A stretch of DNA of 64,000 bases from Candidatus Lumbricidiphila eiseniae (GCA_002529645.1 NAEP01000046.1:1-64000); one strand, 5' to 3'. Positions 32,755 through 42,486 are shown, numbered from the stretch's first letter. Program-made: numbers and translations. Notes: a model not told the origin generated them from the letters alone.

Positions 32755-34998
32755 TTGGAAGGTCCAGAAATCACGTTCGCCGAAACCGTTATTGACAACG
32801 GAACCTTTGGCACCCGCACTATTCGTTTTGAGACCGGTCGGCTTGCGCAGCAGGCGCAGGGTTCGGCCGTTGCCTACATTGATGACGAGACGATGCTGCT
32901 GTCCGCGACATCCGTCTCGAAAGAACCGCGCGAAAACTTTGACTTTTTTCCACTCACGATTGATGTTGAAGAGCGGATGTACGCGGCAGGCCGCATCCCC
33001 GGCTCGTTTTTCCGCCGTGAGGGCCGCCCTTCAACCGAGGCGATTCTCGCGTGCCGTCTCATCGACCGCCCGCTTCGTCCTTCCTTCGTCGACGGTCTCC
33101 GCAATGAGGTGCAGGTCGTCGTGACCGTTCTCGCGATCAAACCCGACGAACTGTACGACGTCCTCGCGATCAACGCAGCGTCCATGTCCACCCAACTTGC
33201 CGGGTTGCCGTTCTCGGGCCCCATCGGTGGTGTGCGCATCGCGCTCATCGGTGGCCAGTGGGTTGCATTCCCTAAGCACTCGCAGCTGGTTAACGCCGTT
33301 TTCGACATGGTCGTTGCGGGGCGAGTCGTTACCGAAAAAGACGGCTCGAAGGATGTCGCGATCATGATGGTCGAGGCTGAAGCTACCGACGGCTCATGGA
33401 ATCTCATCAAGGGCGGTGCCACCAAGCCGACCGAAGAGGTCGTTGCCCAGGGGCTGGAGGCGGCGAAGCCGTTTATCCGTCAGCTCGTGGAGGCACAGGA
33501 AAAAGTTGCCGCCGCTGCGGCAAAACCGACCGCTGACTACCCGACGTTCCCGCCGTACCAGCCGGACACCTACGAGGCGGTCGCTGCGCTTGCGCAGGCT
33601 GAGCTCGGAAAGGTGTACCAGATCGCGGGCAAGGTGGAACGGCAGGATGCCGACGAGGCCCTGAAATCAAAGGTCAAAGCCGAGATCTCCGCGAGGGTGG
33701 AGAGGAGCGAACTTCCCGAATCCGCACTCGGTGAGGTGTCCGCTGCCTACAAGTCGGTGACGAAGAAGGTTGTCCGGTCACGGGTGCTTGATGAGGGTGT
33801 TCGGATTGATGGGCGGGGGCTCGCGGACATCCGCCCGCTCGACGCTGAGGTGCAGGTTGTGCCGCGTGTGCACGGCTCGGCCATCTTCCAGCGTGGTGAA
33901 ACCCAGATTCTTGGGATCACGACGCTCAACATGTTGAAGATGGAACAGCAGATTGATTCGCTGTCGCCGGAGACGAAGAAGCGTTATATGCACAACTACA
34001 ACTTCCCGCCGTACTCGACCGGTGAGACCGGCCGAGTGGGCACACCGAAGCGGCGAGAGATCGGTCACGGTGCGCTTGCTGAACGGGCACTCGTGCCGGT
34101 GCTGCCGGGTCGTGAGGAGTTTCCCTACGCGATCCGCCAGGTGTCTGAAGCACTCGGCTCCAACGGGTCAACCTCAATGGGCTCCGTGTGCGCCTCGACG
34201 CTATCGTTGCTCAACGCGGGTGTTCCGTTGCGCGCGCCGGTAGCGGGCATTGCGATGGGGCTCATCTCCGACGAACTGGATGGCAAGACGCGGTATGCGG
34301 CACTGACCGACATCCTGGGAGCGGAGGATGCCCTCGGCGACATGGACTTTAAAGTCGCTGGTACGAGCGAATTTGTCACGGCGATTCAACTCGATACGAA
34401 GCTCGACGGCATTCCAGCTTCGGTGCTTGCCGGGGCTCTGGCGCAGGCAAAGAGTGCCCGTACGACGATCCTTGCGGTGCTGAGCGCGGCGATTGATGCT
34501 CCCGACGAGATGGCTCCGACCGCTCCGCGCGTCATTAGCGTGCAGATCCCGGTCGATAAGATTGGTGAGCTCATCGGCCCGAAGGGCAAGACGATCAACG
34601 CTATCCAAGACGAGACCGGCGCGGAGATCTCCATCGAAGAAGACGGCACGGTCTACATTGGTGCCCTGGACGGCCCATCGGCCGAAGCCGCCCGCGCCCA
34701 GGTGAACGCAATCGCAAACCCGATGAACCCGGAGATCGGGGAGCAGTTCCTCGGTACCGTCGTCAAGCTTGCTCCGTTCGGCGCGTTCGTGTCGTTGCTG
34801 CCCGGCAAAGACGGTCTGCTGCACATCTCGGAGGTGCGCAAACTCGCCGGTGGCAAACGTGTTGAGAACGTTGAAGACGTCCTCAACATCGGACAGAAGG
34901 TGCTCGTGGAGATCATGAAGATTGATGATCGTGGCAAGCTCTCCCTGTCGCCCGTGCTTCCCAAGAGCGAGAATACCGGGGCGAGTGCTGCGGTCTAG
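32755..34998 (+). CDS. pnp: Polynucleotide phosphorylase
   Basis: 747 residues from TTG 32755, with AAGGAG 8 nt upstream. Two RNase PH-like domains (the first with [11 protein letters not shown]-type core and FFPLTID; the second with [13 protein letters not shown] and [15 protein letters not shown]), then a KH domain ([20 protein letters not shown]) and an S1 domain ([26 protein letters not shown]; both read in parts). It degrades RNA 3' to 5' with phosphate and adds tails. A strong hairpin follows the stop codon (35013-35052). Confidence 0.98.
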   Translation: MEGPEITFAETVIDNGTFGTRTIRFETGRLAQQAQGSAVAYIDDETMLLSATSVSKEPRENFDFFPLTIDVEERMYAAGRIPGSFFRREGRPSTEAILACRLIDRPLRPSFVDGLRNEVQVVVTVLAIKPDELYDVLAINAASMSTQLAGLPFSGPIGGVRIALIGGQWVAFPKHSQLVNAVFDMVVAGRVVTEKDGSKDVAIMMVEAEATDGSWNLIKGGATKPTEEVVAQGLEAAKPFIRQLVEAQEKVAAAAAKPTADYPTFPPYQPDTYEAVAALAQAELGKVYQIAGKVERQDADEALKSKVKAEISARVERSELPESALGEVSAAYKSVTKKVVRSRVLDEGVRIDGRGLADIRPLDAEVQVVPRVHGSAIFQRGETQILGITTLNMLKMEQQIDSLSPETKKRYMHNYNFPPYSTGETGRVGTPKRREIGHGALAERALVPVLPGREEFPYAIRQVSEALGSNGSTSMGSVCASTLSLLNAGVPLRAPVAGIAMGLISDELDGKTRYAALTDILGAEDALGDMDFKVAGTSEFVTAIQLDTKLDGIPASVLAGALAQAKSARTTILAVLSAAIDAPDEMAPTAPRVISVQIPVDKIGELIGPKGKTINAIQDETGAEISIEEDGTVYIGALDGPSAEAARAQVNAIANPMNPEIGEQFLGTVVKLAPFGAFVSLLPGKDGLLHISEVRKLAGGKRVENVEDVLNIGQKVLVEIMKIDDRGKLSLSPVLPKSENTGASAAV

Positions 34999-35012
34999 TT
35001 CACATCAGTGAC

Positions 35013-35052
35013 AGGGATGCCCCGCCGCGCGCGTGCACGGCGGGGCATCCCT
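35013..35052 (+). terminator. Strong hairpin after pnp
   Basis: A 15-bp perfect stem (35013-35027 with 35038-35052) around a 10-nt loop, 15 bases after the pnp stop. GC-rich with no T-run, in the actinobacterial style. Confidence 0.75.
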
Positions 35053-35136
35053 GATCGGTGACGGGTTCTGTAGCCCTGCGGATCGGTGAAGTATCCTGTG
35101 ACCCTGCGGATCGGTGACGGATTCCGTGTTCCTGCC
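35053..35136. repeat. Three tandem 28-bp repeats after pnp
   Basis: Units begin at 35053, 35081 and 35109, each with GATCGGTGA and a CCTGCGG-like end. The exact 28-bp step with no spacer differs from the 61-bp-period loci. The remainder of the 323-bp gap has an imperfect dyad around CCGACTCCCG (35217-35251) and a promoter at 35309. No gene seen. Confidence 0.8.
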
Positions 35137-35308
35137 AGGTATTGGCGTGACAATCGCTCTGGTCAATCTCAGCGTTTCCCCACGGGTATCTAGCACCTGC
35201 GTGTCCGCCGTGGGACGCCGACTCCCGTTCGGCCTCGGTCGGGAATCGGCGATCAGCCCACGAGCAGGTTGGGCGAGAGAGTGTCGCGGAAAGTCCCCTC
35301 GTTCCCGG

Positions 35309-35314
35309 TAGGCT
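35309..35314 (+). promoter_or_regulatory. Leaderless -10 box of the M16 peptidase gene
   Basis: TAGGCT, seven bases, ATG 35322; no ribosome-binding site. Confidence 0.6.
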
Positions 35315-35321
35315 GAACGGG

Positions 35322-36836
35322 ATGAATGGCTCAGTTGCTCTTCCCCTCCACCAACCAGAACTCTCTTTCGTCGCGGCGGGCGGGACGCGCGTGCGGCGTA
35401 CCGTGCATCCCTCCGGGTTCCGAGTGCTTACCGAGCAGATGCCGGGTAGCCGGAGCGTGACGGTCGGCTTTTGGGTCGCGGTTGGATCGCGTGACGAGGA
35501 AAAGGCTGGGTCGGAGCATCCCGCGAGCCTCGGGTCGACACACTTCCTCGAGCACCTGTTGTTTAAGGGCACGACGACGCGCTCGGCGCTTGACATTGCC
35601 ATCGCGTTCGATGAGGTGGGTGGCGAGCACAATGCACTAACCGCGAAAGAGCACACCTGCTATTACGCGAAGGTACTTGATCGTGACCTGCCAATGGCAG
35701 TGTCAGTGCTCGCAGACATGTTCACATCATCGCTCATCGGGGAAACCGAGTTTGAGAGCGAGCGAGGTGTCATCCTGGAGGAACTCGCCATGGCGGCAGA
35801 TGACCCGTCGAATGTCGCGAGCGAAGCGTTTACCGAAAAGGTATTGGCGGGGCATCCACTCGGTCGACCCATCGGAGGAAACCCGGAGACGATTAACGCG
35901 GCCACTCGCAGCGGGGTGTGGGACCACTATCGTGCCAACTATCGCCCACAGGATCTTGTTGTTACCGCGGCCGGTGCGGTTGATCACGACGAGCTTGTCG
36001 CGGGGCTAGTTGCTGCGCTCCATGCGGCACGGTGGGAGTTGGATCGCGAGGGTGTCCCGGTCGCGCGTCGGCTTCCCGCGGCTGTCGACACAGCCGGTCA
36101 CTCCGGGATCGGTAGCGTTGGTGATACCGACCTGACCGGGCTCAGCGCCGCGAACCTTGTGAGCACCGGCTCTTTCAGCGGCCGCGTTCCCCCGGGTGCT
36201 GCGTCACCCGCCGCCGCCGCCTCCGGAAGCGCCGTGGACAGTGCTGCGTCGTCGGCCTCCCCGCTTGCGGTCACCGTCATTGAGCGTCCGCTCGAGCAGG
36301 TGAACCTCATTCTGGGAATGCCCGGTCTCATTGCCAGCGACGAACGACGATGGACAATGACCGTGCTCAACTCCATCCTCGGGGCTGGAATGTCATCCCG
36401 ACTCTTCCAGAAGATACGGGAGAAACGAGGCCTTGCCTACTCTGTCTACTCCTTCGCACCGGCATATTCCGATGCCGGAATATTTGGGATGTACGCCGGA
36501 TGCGCCCCACAGAACGCAGCCACCGTCGCCGACCTTATGCGCGCTGAACTTCGTGGAATCGCCGAGCACGGCGTGACCGAGGTTGAGATCCGTCGCGCCA
36601 ACGGCCAGCTTGCGGGTGCTTCAGCGCTCGCTCTGGAAGACTCCGACACCCGGATGTCCCGTCTCGGACGTGCGGAGCTGGGTATTGGTGAGTTTAATGA
36701 CCTTGATGAAACACTTCGTCGCATTGGACTTGTTTCAGGGGCACACATCCAGGAACTGGCAGCAGAATTGTCTCAGCGCTCGTTCTCGCTCGTCGCCGTT
36801 GGCGATATCGGTCGGGACGCGTTTCACAGCGGATAA
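35322..36836 (+). CDS. M16-family zinc metallopeptidase
   Basis: 504 residues. The inverted zinc motif HFLEH lies at residues 74-78 (HxxEH), with the third ligand Glu in ERGVILEELAM about 77 residues later. The C-terminal half has the peptidase M16 domain with RLFQKIREKRGLAYSVYSF (R and Y substrate-binding). This pnp-linked family (YmxG/PqqL-like) degrades peptides, probably in the cytoplasm. It is longer than usual because of an Ala/Ser/Pro-rich insert of about 65 residues near residues 255-320. Leaderless promoter TAGGCT. Confidence 0.92.
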   Translation: MNGSVALPLHQPELSFVAAGGTRVRRTVHPSGFRVLTEQMPGSRSVTVGFWVAVGSRDEEKAGSEHPASLGSTHFLEHLLFKGTTTRSALDIAIAFDEVGGEHNALTAKEHTCYYAKVLDRDLPMAVSVLADMFTSSLIGETEFESERGVILEELAMAADDPSNVASEAFTEKVLAGHPLGRPIGGNPETINAATRSGVWDHYRANYRPQDLVVTAAGAVDHDELVAGLVAALHAARWELDREGVPVARRLPAAVDTAGHSGIGSVGDTDLTGLSAANLVSTGSFSGRVPPGAASPAAAASGSAVDSAASSASPLAVTVIERPLEQVNLILGMPGLIASDERRWTMTVLNSILGAGMSSRLFQKIREKRGLAYSVYSFAPAYSDAGIFGMYAGCAPQNAATVADLMRAELRGIAEHGVTEVEIRRANGQLAGASALALEDSDTRMSRLGRAELGIGEFNDLDETLRRIGLVSGAHIQELAAELSQRSFSLVAVGDIGRDAFHSG

Positions 36837-36875
36837 TCGACAGGGCATGCCGACGTAACAACGGGAGACGAGCCA

Positions 36876-37478
36876 GTGACCCATCACATCTACCTCGTGC
36901 GCCACGGCGAGCCGCTCGATGCTGAGCACGGCCTGTCGGACGGCCCCCTCTCACCTCGCGGACGTCGGCAGGCTGAAAGTCTTGCGCTTCGGCTCAGCGG
37001 TATCCCGTTTGATTCGGCATGGCATTCACCACTGCAGCCAGCGGCTGAAACGGCCGCGGTGATCGCGGCGAAACTCCCTGCGCTCACACCGCAGCCGTCA
37101 GCGCTGTTATTTGACTGCATCCCGTCCGGTCCGAGCCCCGAGATGCCGCCCTACTATGCGCCATTTTTCGGGTCGGTGACGGAGGATGAGATTGAGGCTG
37201 GGCGGGCGCAGCTAGCGGATGCTGCGGTCGAGTTTTTCCGGAACCATCGCGGTGATTGTCATGACCTGCTTATCACCCACAACTTCGTCATCGGATGGTT
37301 CGTGCGCGAGGTTCTCGGTGCGCCCGACTGGCGCTGGGTGTCGCTCAACCAGGCTAACTGTGGGCTCACCGTGCTTGCCCAGAAAGCGGGTCGCCCGTGG
37401 AGTCTCGTGACACACAACGATCTTGCACACCTGCCAGCCGAGCTACGGACGGGGTTGCCTGATCCGTACACACTGTAA
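36876..37478 (+). CDS. Histidine phosphatase family protein
   Basis: 200 residues with GTG start; GGGAGACGAGCC is just upstream. Begins HHIYLVRHGEPLD, which holds the phospho-accepting His in the RHG motif, and continues LSPRGRRQAESLALRL and SAWHSPLQPAAETAAVI. LLITHNFVIGWFVREVL holds the second catalytic His. Phosphoglycerate-mutase-like fold; substrate unknown. Lies 39 bp after the peptidase gene and could be cotranscribed. Confidence 0.9.
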   Translation: MTHHIYLVRHGEPLDAEHGLSDGPLSPRGRRQAESLALRLSGIPFDSAWHSPLQPAAETAAVIAAKLPALTPQPSALLFDCIPSGPSPEMPPYYAPFFGSVTEDEIEAGRAQLADAAVEFFRNHRGDCHDLLITHNFVIGWFVREVLGAPDWRWVSLNQANCGLTVLAQKAGRPWSLVTHNDLAHLPAELRTGLPDPYTL

Positions 37479-37668
37479 ACACTTGTGGGTCGGCGTGCGA
37501 ATGACAGGTTTTATATTCGCCGTGTGATGATCCGCAGGCAGAGTGCGTGGGTGGAGGCTCGTGGGTTGGCGCGAGCGACATTTCGACCCTGTGATTGGTG
37601 GTGGGCACCGGGTGGATGGTGCAACGCAGCGGTGGTGGGAACGCGGGCGGTGCGGTGGCTGCCCGCGC

Positions 37669-37674
37669 TAGGCT
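37669..37674 (+). promoter_or_regulatory. Leaderless -10 box of dapB
   Basis: TAGGCT followed by six bases (GGGAGC) and ATG 37681. The GGGAG could also act as a very close ribosome-binding site. Confidence 0.6.
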
Positions 37675-37680
37675 GGGAGC

Positions 37681-38565
37681 ATGGTGATTCGGGTCGCGGT
37701 GGTTGGGGCAACGGGCAGGATGGGTCGGCTGGCGCTGTCGCTGATTGCGGAGTCCGATGACCTCGTGCTACACGCGGCATTGGATTCCCGATCGAAATTG
37801 ACGGAGTGTGCGGGAGCGGATGTCGTGCTCGATGTCACACATCCGAGTGCGAGCGGCGAGATTGTGGATTATGCGGTGGCGCGTGGCATCCCGATCGTGG
37901 TGGGCACCTCGGGGTGGTCGGAGGAGCGAATTGCGCGTGTTCGCGTGCAGGTCGCAGTGCGGGACTCTCACTGGGACACCACGCCCGACGCGGTTGTCGG
38001 TGACGGCATGGCTGGCGACGCGGCCAGTGGGGCAGACGGTGCTGAACTGAGAGGTCACCCGTCACACGGCGTCACTGGTGAGGGGCCAGAGAGATCCGGC
38101 GGGGTGATTTTTGTGCCCAACTTTTCGCTCGGGAGCGTCGTTGGTACAGTGCTCGCGGCGTACGCTGCGCGGTTCTTTGACTCCGTCGAGATTGTGGAGT
38201 CACATCACGCGGGCAAGGCTGATTCCCCGTCGGGAACGGCGGTGCGAACCGCCGAGCGGATCGCCGCCACCCGTGAGGCGGTGGGGCCGATCAGTGCGCC
38301 ACATCCTGAACAGCGTGCCCGCGGTGAACTCGTCTCCGGGGTACCGATCCACAGCATGCGGCTTGCAGGTGTGGATGCCGAGCAGCGGATCGTGTTCGGC
38401 GGTGTGGGGGAAACCCTCACCTTTGTGCACACAACGGTATCGTCCGTAGCCTACAGGGCGGGGTTGCTGCTTGCGTTACGTGCCGCACCCGTGACACCCG
38501 GAGTGATGGTGGGGCTCGAGACACTGCTCGGGCTTGATCTGTCTGGCGTAGACGAGGGTCTGTGA
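37681..38565 (+). CDS. dapB: 4-hydroxy-tetrahydrodipicolinate reductase
   Basis: 294 residues, about 45 longer than most actinobacterial DapB. VAVVGATGRMGRL (nucleotide binding), DVTHPSASGEIVDYA, VGTSGWSEE, FVPNFSLG, and ESHHAGKADSPSGTA with the catalytic His and Lys are all intact. The extra length is a Gly/Asp-rich insert between VGTSGWSEERI and VIFVPNF (about residues 85-138) that lies outside the active site. NAD(P)H-dependent step of lysine/diaminopimelate synthesis; dapA is 2.6 kb downstream. Confidence 0.95.
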   Translation: MVIRVAVVGATGRMGRLALSLIAESDDLVLHAALDSRSKLTECAGADVVLDVTHPSASGEIVDYAVARGIPIVVGTSGWSEERIARVRVQVAVRDSHWDTTPDAVVGDGMAGDAASGADGAELRGHPSHGVTGEGPERSGGVIFVPNFSLGSVVGTVLAAYAARFFDSVEIVESHHAGKADSPSGTAVRTAERIAATREAVGPISAPHPEQRARGELVSGVPIHSMRLAGVDAEQRIVFGGVGETLTFVHTTVSSVAYRAGLLLALRAAPVTPGVMVGLETLLGLDLSGVDEGL

Positions 38566-38629
38566 GGCGGGTGTGGAGTGGCCGCGGTTTTGAGTGGGTT
38601 GTGCACCGCTAAATCGGTGAGGAGTGTTG

Positions 38630-39103
38630 ATGGCCCGCCCGCAACCTAGCGGGCCCATGGTGTCGGCGATCGTGATGGCCACGATCCTCGCGATCTATCT
38701 GGTGCTGGTGGGATGGCGCGCCCTCCAGTTTTTGCAGACTGGGAACCCCGTGGCCGTCGTCATGGGGAGCGCTCTGCTCGTGCTCCCCCTGATCGGCGCG
38801 TGGGCACTGTGGCGGGAGCTGTGGTTCGGGATGCGGTCGGCGGCGCTGGTACGTGAGCTTGAGGCCGAGGGCGGTCTCGAGCTTGGAATTGCGCTCGGAC
38901 CGACCGGACGCCCGACACGAGCCGGGGCGAGCGCCGCGTTTAGCCGCTTTCGGGACGATGCCGAGAGTTCTCCCGACTCGTGGCGTGTGTGGCTGCGACT
39001 CGGTGTTGTGTACGAGGCAGCGGGCGACCGCCGACGGGCGCGGCAGGCGATCCGCCACGCTATCGAGCTTGCGCAACAGAACCGTCAGGATCGACGTGAG
39101 TGA
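38630..39103 (+). CDS. Small membrane protein with TPR-like C-terminus
   Basis: 157 residues from ATG 38630, with GAGGAG six nt upstream. Two membrane segments at the N-terminus (about residues 12-32 and 46-64), then a cytoplasmic part ending SWRVWLRLGVVYEAAGDRRR and ARQAIRHAIELAQQ, the pattern of a tetratricopeptide repeat. Similar uncharacterised proteins follow dapB in Microbacteriaceae. The function is unknown. Convergent with osmC. Confidence 0.8.
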   Translation: MARPQPSGPMVSAIVMATILAIYLVLVGWRALQFLQTGNPVAVVMGSALLVLPLIGAWALWRELWFGMRSAALVRELEAEGGLELGIALGPTGRPTRAGASAAFSRFRDDAESSPDSWRVWLRLGVVYEAAGDRRRARQAIRHAIELAQQNRQDRRE

Positions 39104-39145
39104 ATCCGCCGAGGGTGCGTTCAACAGGAGCGTCGTGGGCTGTTG

Positions 39146-39571
39146 CTAAGCGAGCTCTGCCTCGATTGTGATCGGGATACCGGTGAGCGCCCGGGAGATA
39201 GGACATTCTGATTTTGCACGGGTGGTAAAAGCCTCAAACTGCGCCTCAGTGAGACCGGGTACCCGGGCACTCACAAGCAAATGGCTGCCGAGCACGCCCT
39301 TGCCCACCTCGAATGTGACGGCGGCCGTGGTCTGAATGCGTTCTGGTGGGCTGCCCGCTTCGGTGAGGGCGTGTGAGAGCGCCATCGAGAAACAGGATGC
39401 GTGCGCAGCCGCGAGCAGTTCCTCCGGGTTTGTTGTGTTCTCGGTACCGAACGAACGAGCCTTCCACGTGAGTGGAAAAGTTGCAGTGCCGGAGGAATCG
39501 AGCACCACGGTGCCGTCACCTTCGAGCAGCGTCCCGTTCCATACTGCGGTGGATTCGCTTGTAACGGGCAT
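39146..39571 (-). CDS. osmC: OsmC-family peroxiredoxin
   Basis: 141 residues from ATG 39571, which has AAGGAG seven nt upstream; the frame extends to 39850 but without similarity. The two redox Cys are in [16 protein letters not shown] and [21 protein letters not shown] and [12 protein letters not shown] are OsmC-type. Reduces organic hydroperoxides, cytoplasmic dimer in the family. Divergent from thyA with about 110 bp between. Confidence 0.93.
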   Translation of the reverse strand: MPVTSESTAVWNGTLLEGDGTVVLDSSGTATFPLTWKARSFGTENTTNPEELLAAAHASCFSMALSHALTEAGSPPERIQTTAAVTFEVGKGVLGSHLLVSARVPGLTEAQFEAFTTRAKSECPISRALTGIPITIEAELA

Positions 39572-39669
39572 GGTGAGCTCCTTATGGTTCGGGGCTTCCA
39601 GCCTAGCGATGTGCGTGGGGCGGTGGCAGAAAGAAGGCTGTGTCTGGCTGTAATGTCGGGCCCTGCCGC

Positions 39670-39675
39670 TAGCAT
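39670..39675 (+). promoter_or_regulatory. Leaderless -10 box of thyA
   Basis: TAGCAT, seven bases, ATG 39683; supports the short thyA start. Confidence 0.6.
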
Positions 39676-39682
39676 CGTCGTG

Positions 39683-40492
39683 ATGAGTACAGTGATTGCT
39701 ACCCCCTATGAAGATTTGCTTCGCGAGGTGCGTGCGGTCGGTGCGATAAAATCCGACCGTACCGGCACGGGCACGCGGAGCGTGTTTGGGCGACAGCTTC
39801 GGTTTGACCTCAGTGCGGGATTCCCCGTTACCACGACAAAACGCGTGCATGTGGCATCAGTTATTTACGAGCTCCTGTGGTTCTTGCGCGGGTCATCCAA
39901 TGTTGAGTGGTTGCACGAGCACGGCGTCACCATTTGGGACGAGTGGGCCGATGCATCCGGTGATCTTGGTCCGGTTTATGGTGTGCAGTGGCGCTCGTGG
40001 CCGACTCCGACCGGCGAGACGATTGATCAGATTCAGCGGGTCGTTGATGAAATTCGCCGTAACCCCGATTCGCGGCGGTTAGTGGTGTCGGCCTGGAACC
40101 CGGCAGACATTCCGCGGATGGCCCTCGCCCCGTGCCACGCGCTGTTCCAGTTCTACGTGGCCGACGGTAGACTCTCGTGCCAGCTCTATCAGCGCAGCGC
40201 CGATCTGTTCCTCGGGGTGCCGTTCAATATTCCGTCCTACGCCTTGCTCACCCACATGATCGCGCAACAGACCGACCTCGCCGTTGGCGACCTTGTGTGG
40301 ACCGGCGGTGACTGCCATGTTTACGACAATCACCTCGAACAGGTTGACCTGCAATTGAGTCGTGAACCGTTCCCCGTGCCCAGGCTGCACATCGTGCGGA
40401 AACCGGCCTCTATTTTCGATTACGAGTTTGAAGACTTCGTGATCGAGGGATACCAACATCACCCCGGAATTCGTGCGGCAGTCGCGGTGTGA
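39683..40492 (+). CDS. thyA: Thymidylate synthase
   Basis: 269 residues from ATG 39683, chosen for the promoter box and family length (E. coli 264). [20 protein letters not shown], the nucleophile in [33 protein letters not shown] and [12 protein letters not shown] are present. Makes dTMP from dUMP with methylene-tetrahydrofolate. folA follows 11 bp later, which recycles the dihydrofolate product. Confidence 0.97.
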   Translation: MSTVIATPYEDLLREVRAVGAIKSDRTGTGTRSVFGRQLRFDLSAGFPVTTTKRVHVASVIYELLWFLRGSSNVEWLHEHGVTIWDEWADASGDLGPVYGVQWRSWPTPTGETIDQIQRVVDEIRRNPDSRRLVVSAWNPADIPRMALAPCHALFQFYVADGRLSCQLYQRSADLFLGVPFNIPSYALLTHMIAQQTDLAVGDLVWTGGDCHVYDNHLEQVDLQLSREPFPVPRLHIVRKPASIFDYEFEDFVIEGYQHHPGIRAAVAV

Positions 40493-40503
40493 ACGGGAGA
40501 ACG

Positions 40504-41160
40504 ATGAGTGGTGAATCGGTGGATGAGCCCGTGGGTTTGGGTGCGCCTGCGGGGTCGGTTCGCGCAGACTCCGCGGTGACATCGGCCTGGGCCGGGTCGG
40601 GCGCGCCTGCGGGGTCGGTGCGGATCGGGCTCATCTGGGCAGAGGCACACAACGGGGTGATCGGTGCGGGCGGCGGTCTTCCGTGGCATGTGCCGGAGGA
40701 TCTTGCACACTTTAAAGAGGTGACCCTGGGACATCCTGTACTCATGGGGCGTAAGACCTGGGATTCACTGCCCGAGCGATTTCGGCCGCTGCCCGGGCGG
40801 GTCAACCTTGTTCTGTCCCGTCAAGCAGAGTGGGCAGCCACAGGAGCGATGAGGGTGGCTTCGTTTGAGGAGGCGGTTGCCCGGGTGGGTTCGCGGGCAC
40901 TGCCGACCGCAGGTGCATCGGAGACACCCGAGGGGGGTGGGCTGTGGCTGTGGGTGATTGGCGGGGCTGAGCTGTTCGCCGCTGTTATTGACAGGGCACA
41001 CCGGCTCGAAGTGACCGAACTCGACCTTGCGGTCAACGGTGAGGCGTTCGCCCCCTCGATTGATCTTAGCTGGCGGCTGAGTCACAGCGAACCGCTGGTG
41101 GGTGTGCTCGCCTCGCGGGCCGGTGTCGGGTACCGCTTCCGCCGATACGAACGGCCATGA
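40504..41160 (+). CDS. folA: Dihydrofolate reductase with an N-terminal repeat extension
   Basis: 218 residues from ATG 40504, preceded by GGGAGAACG. The DHFR core starts at VRIGLIWAEAHNGVIGAGGG (residue 39 on) with LPWHVPEDLAHFKEVT, LMGRKTWDSLP and VNLVLSR. Before it are 38 residues in which GAPAGSV occurs twice, 20 codons apart: these are the two copies of a 60-bp-period DNA repeat. A GTG at 40618 could start a normal-length enzyme, but it lacks a good ribosome-binding site. Reduces dihydrofolate with NADPH; coupled to thyA. Confidence 0.93.
   Translation: MSGESVDEPVGLGAPAGSVRADSAVTSAWAGSGAPAGSVRIGLIWAEAHNGVIGAGGGLPWHVPEDLAHFKEVTLGHPVLMGRKTWDSLPERFRPLPGRVNLVLSRQAEWAATGAMRVASFEEAVARVGSRALPTAGASETPEGGGLWLWVIGGAELFAAVIDRAHRLEVTELDLAVNGEAFAPSIDLSWRLSHSEPLVGVLASRAGVGYRFRRYERP
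40531..40622. repeat. Two-copy repeat, 60-bp period, inside the folA 5' end
   Basis: 40531-40562 and 40591-40622 share GCGCCTGCGGGGTCGGT and agree at about three quarters of 32 positions. The 60-bp step is 20 codons, so the folA frame is kept. Confidence 0.75.
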
Positions 41161-41181
41161 CCGAATAGTGGTGGGTGCCAG

Positions 41182-41187
41182 TAGGCT
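41182..41187 (+). promoter_or_regulatory. Leaderless -10 box of dapA
   Basis: TAGGCT, six bases, ATG 41194. GAGGAT between the box and ATG could also pair weakly with the ribosome. Confidence 0.6.
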
Positions 41188-41193
41188 GAGGAT

Positions 41194-42168
41194 ATGGCTC
41201 ACGAAAACCCCTTCGGACAGGTTCTCATTGCGCTCGTCACCCCGATGACGGCAGACGGCGAAGTTGACTGGGTTGGGGTTGAGAAGCACATTGATGAGGT
41301 CATCTCCGCCGGTGCCGACGGTATCGTTGTCACCGGCACAACAGGTGAAACATCAACTCTCACCGACGTCGAGAAAATCAAGCTCGTCGAGGTCGGCAAA
41401 AGCGTCGCTGCGGGGCGCGCGAAGATCATTACCGGCGGTGGCTCTAACGAGACCGCGCACGCGATCGAACTTTACCGCCACTCCGAAAAAATTGGCGCCG
41501 ACGGCATCATGATTGTCACGCCGTACTACAACAAGCCGACCCAGGCAGGCATCCTCACCCACTTCCGCATGGTTGCCGACGCCACTGATCTGCCTGTCAT
41601 CCTCTACGACATCCCCGGGCGCACCGGTGTTCCGATCAAGTACGAGACGCTCCTGCGGCTCGCAAAGCACCCCAATATCTTGGCCGTAAAAGACGCCAAG
41701 GGTGATTTTTCTGAGGTCAGCCGCGTGCTCAACCAGACCGACCTCATGTATTTCTCTGGGGATGACGCGAACGTGTTGCCGCACCTTGCGATCGGTGCGA
41801 CAGGGCTCATCGGCGTCACCGCCAACATCGCAGCTGGCCCGTATCGAACCATGGTCAACGCCGTCAACCGTGGTGATTTGCACGCAGCCACCACCGCGCA
41901 CAAACAGCTCGAGCCGCTCGTGCGCGCCGTGATGACCCATGTGCCCGGAACGGTGGCGGCGAAGTACCTTTTGCACGGGCTCGGGCGAATCAACAGCCCA
42001 CGGGTGCGGCTGCCACTGGTCGGGCCCGAAGAGTGGGAGGCCGCTCTCATCGAAGATGAGGTCAATGTCGTTCGAGGCATTCTCGGTGTTGACTTCTCCA
42101 ACTTCCGACCCGACCGCAACGCAGCGGCCGGGGGAGCGCTCCCGAAAATCGCGGGAACAACCCGGTGA
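41194..42168 (+). CDS. dapA: 4-hydroxy-tetrahydrodipicolinate synthase
   Basis: 324 residues. GTTGETSTLTDVEKIKL, TPYYNKPTQAGILTHF (catalytic Tyr), YDIPGRTGVPI and LAVKDAKGDFSEV (Schiff-base Lys) are present. Condenses pyruvate and aspartate semialdehyde in lysine/diaminopimelate synthesis. About 15 residues longer than usual at the C-terminus. The stop codon lies in the first unit of the 21-bp repeats at 42161. Confidence 0.97.
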   Translation: MAHENPFGQVLIALVTPMTADGEVDWVGVEKHIDEVISAGADGIVVTGTTGETSTLTDVEKIKLVEVGKSVAAGRAKIITGGGSNETAHAIELYRHSEKIGADGIMIVTPYYNKPTQAGILTHFRMVADATDLPVILYDIPGRTGVPIKYETLLRLAKHPNILAVKDAKGDFSEVSRVLNQTDLMYFSGDDANVLPHLAIGATGLIGVTANIAAGPYRTMVNAVNRGDLHAATTAHKQLEPLVRAVMTHVPGTVAAKYLLHGLGRINSPRVRLPLVGPEEWEAALIEDEVNVVRGILGVDFSNFRPDRNAAAGGALPKIAGTTR

Positions 42169-42304
42169 ACCGCGGGGGTTACCCGGTGGGTCGCGGGGGC
42201 TGCCCCTCCGACCATCGGGAGCTGTGAGCGAACTCACGGGTTGCCCGGTGGGTCGCGGGGGTTACCCGGTGAACTACGAGGGCAGCCCGGTGACCCACGG
42301 AGAG
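42161..42304. repeat. 21-bp repeats in two blocks, 62 bp apart, over the dapA stop
   Basis: Units of CCCGGTGNNYCGCGGGGGNN type begin at 42161, 42182, 42244, 42265 and 42286. The block 42178-42205 and the block 42240-42267 match closely at a 62-bp step. The first unit includes the dapA TGA (42166-42168). The rest of the 356-bp gap to rnj holds a CG-rich stretch and a promoter; no gene. Confidence 0.85.
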
Positions 42305-42486
42305 AACGGTCCGGGTGGCGGCATTCGCCCCCCCCCGCTGAACCCGAGAACATTTGATGTCCCTCACGGGGCAAGGACAGGTTAGTGATCGTCGGCACAC
42401 CGTTCGATCTTCAACACCTCCACGATATCGACGCGAAGGAACAGACAAGTAGCAGGTTCTGCCACGTGTCTGTCTCGTGGCGACGG

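Noticed and set aside
37482-37630. GTGGGT-rich similarity between the histidine phosphatase and dapB genes
   Set aside because: The best match has a 76-bp step and the 62-bp alternative is weak and low-complexity.
42169-42385. Collagen-like Gly/Pro-rich reading frame after dapA
   Set aside because: It is a by-product of the 21-bp GC-rich repeats, with no start signal.
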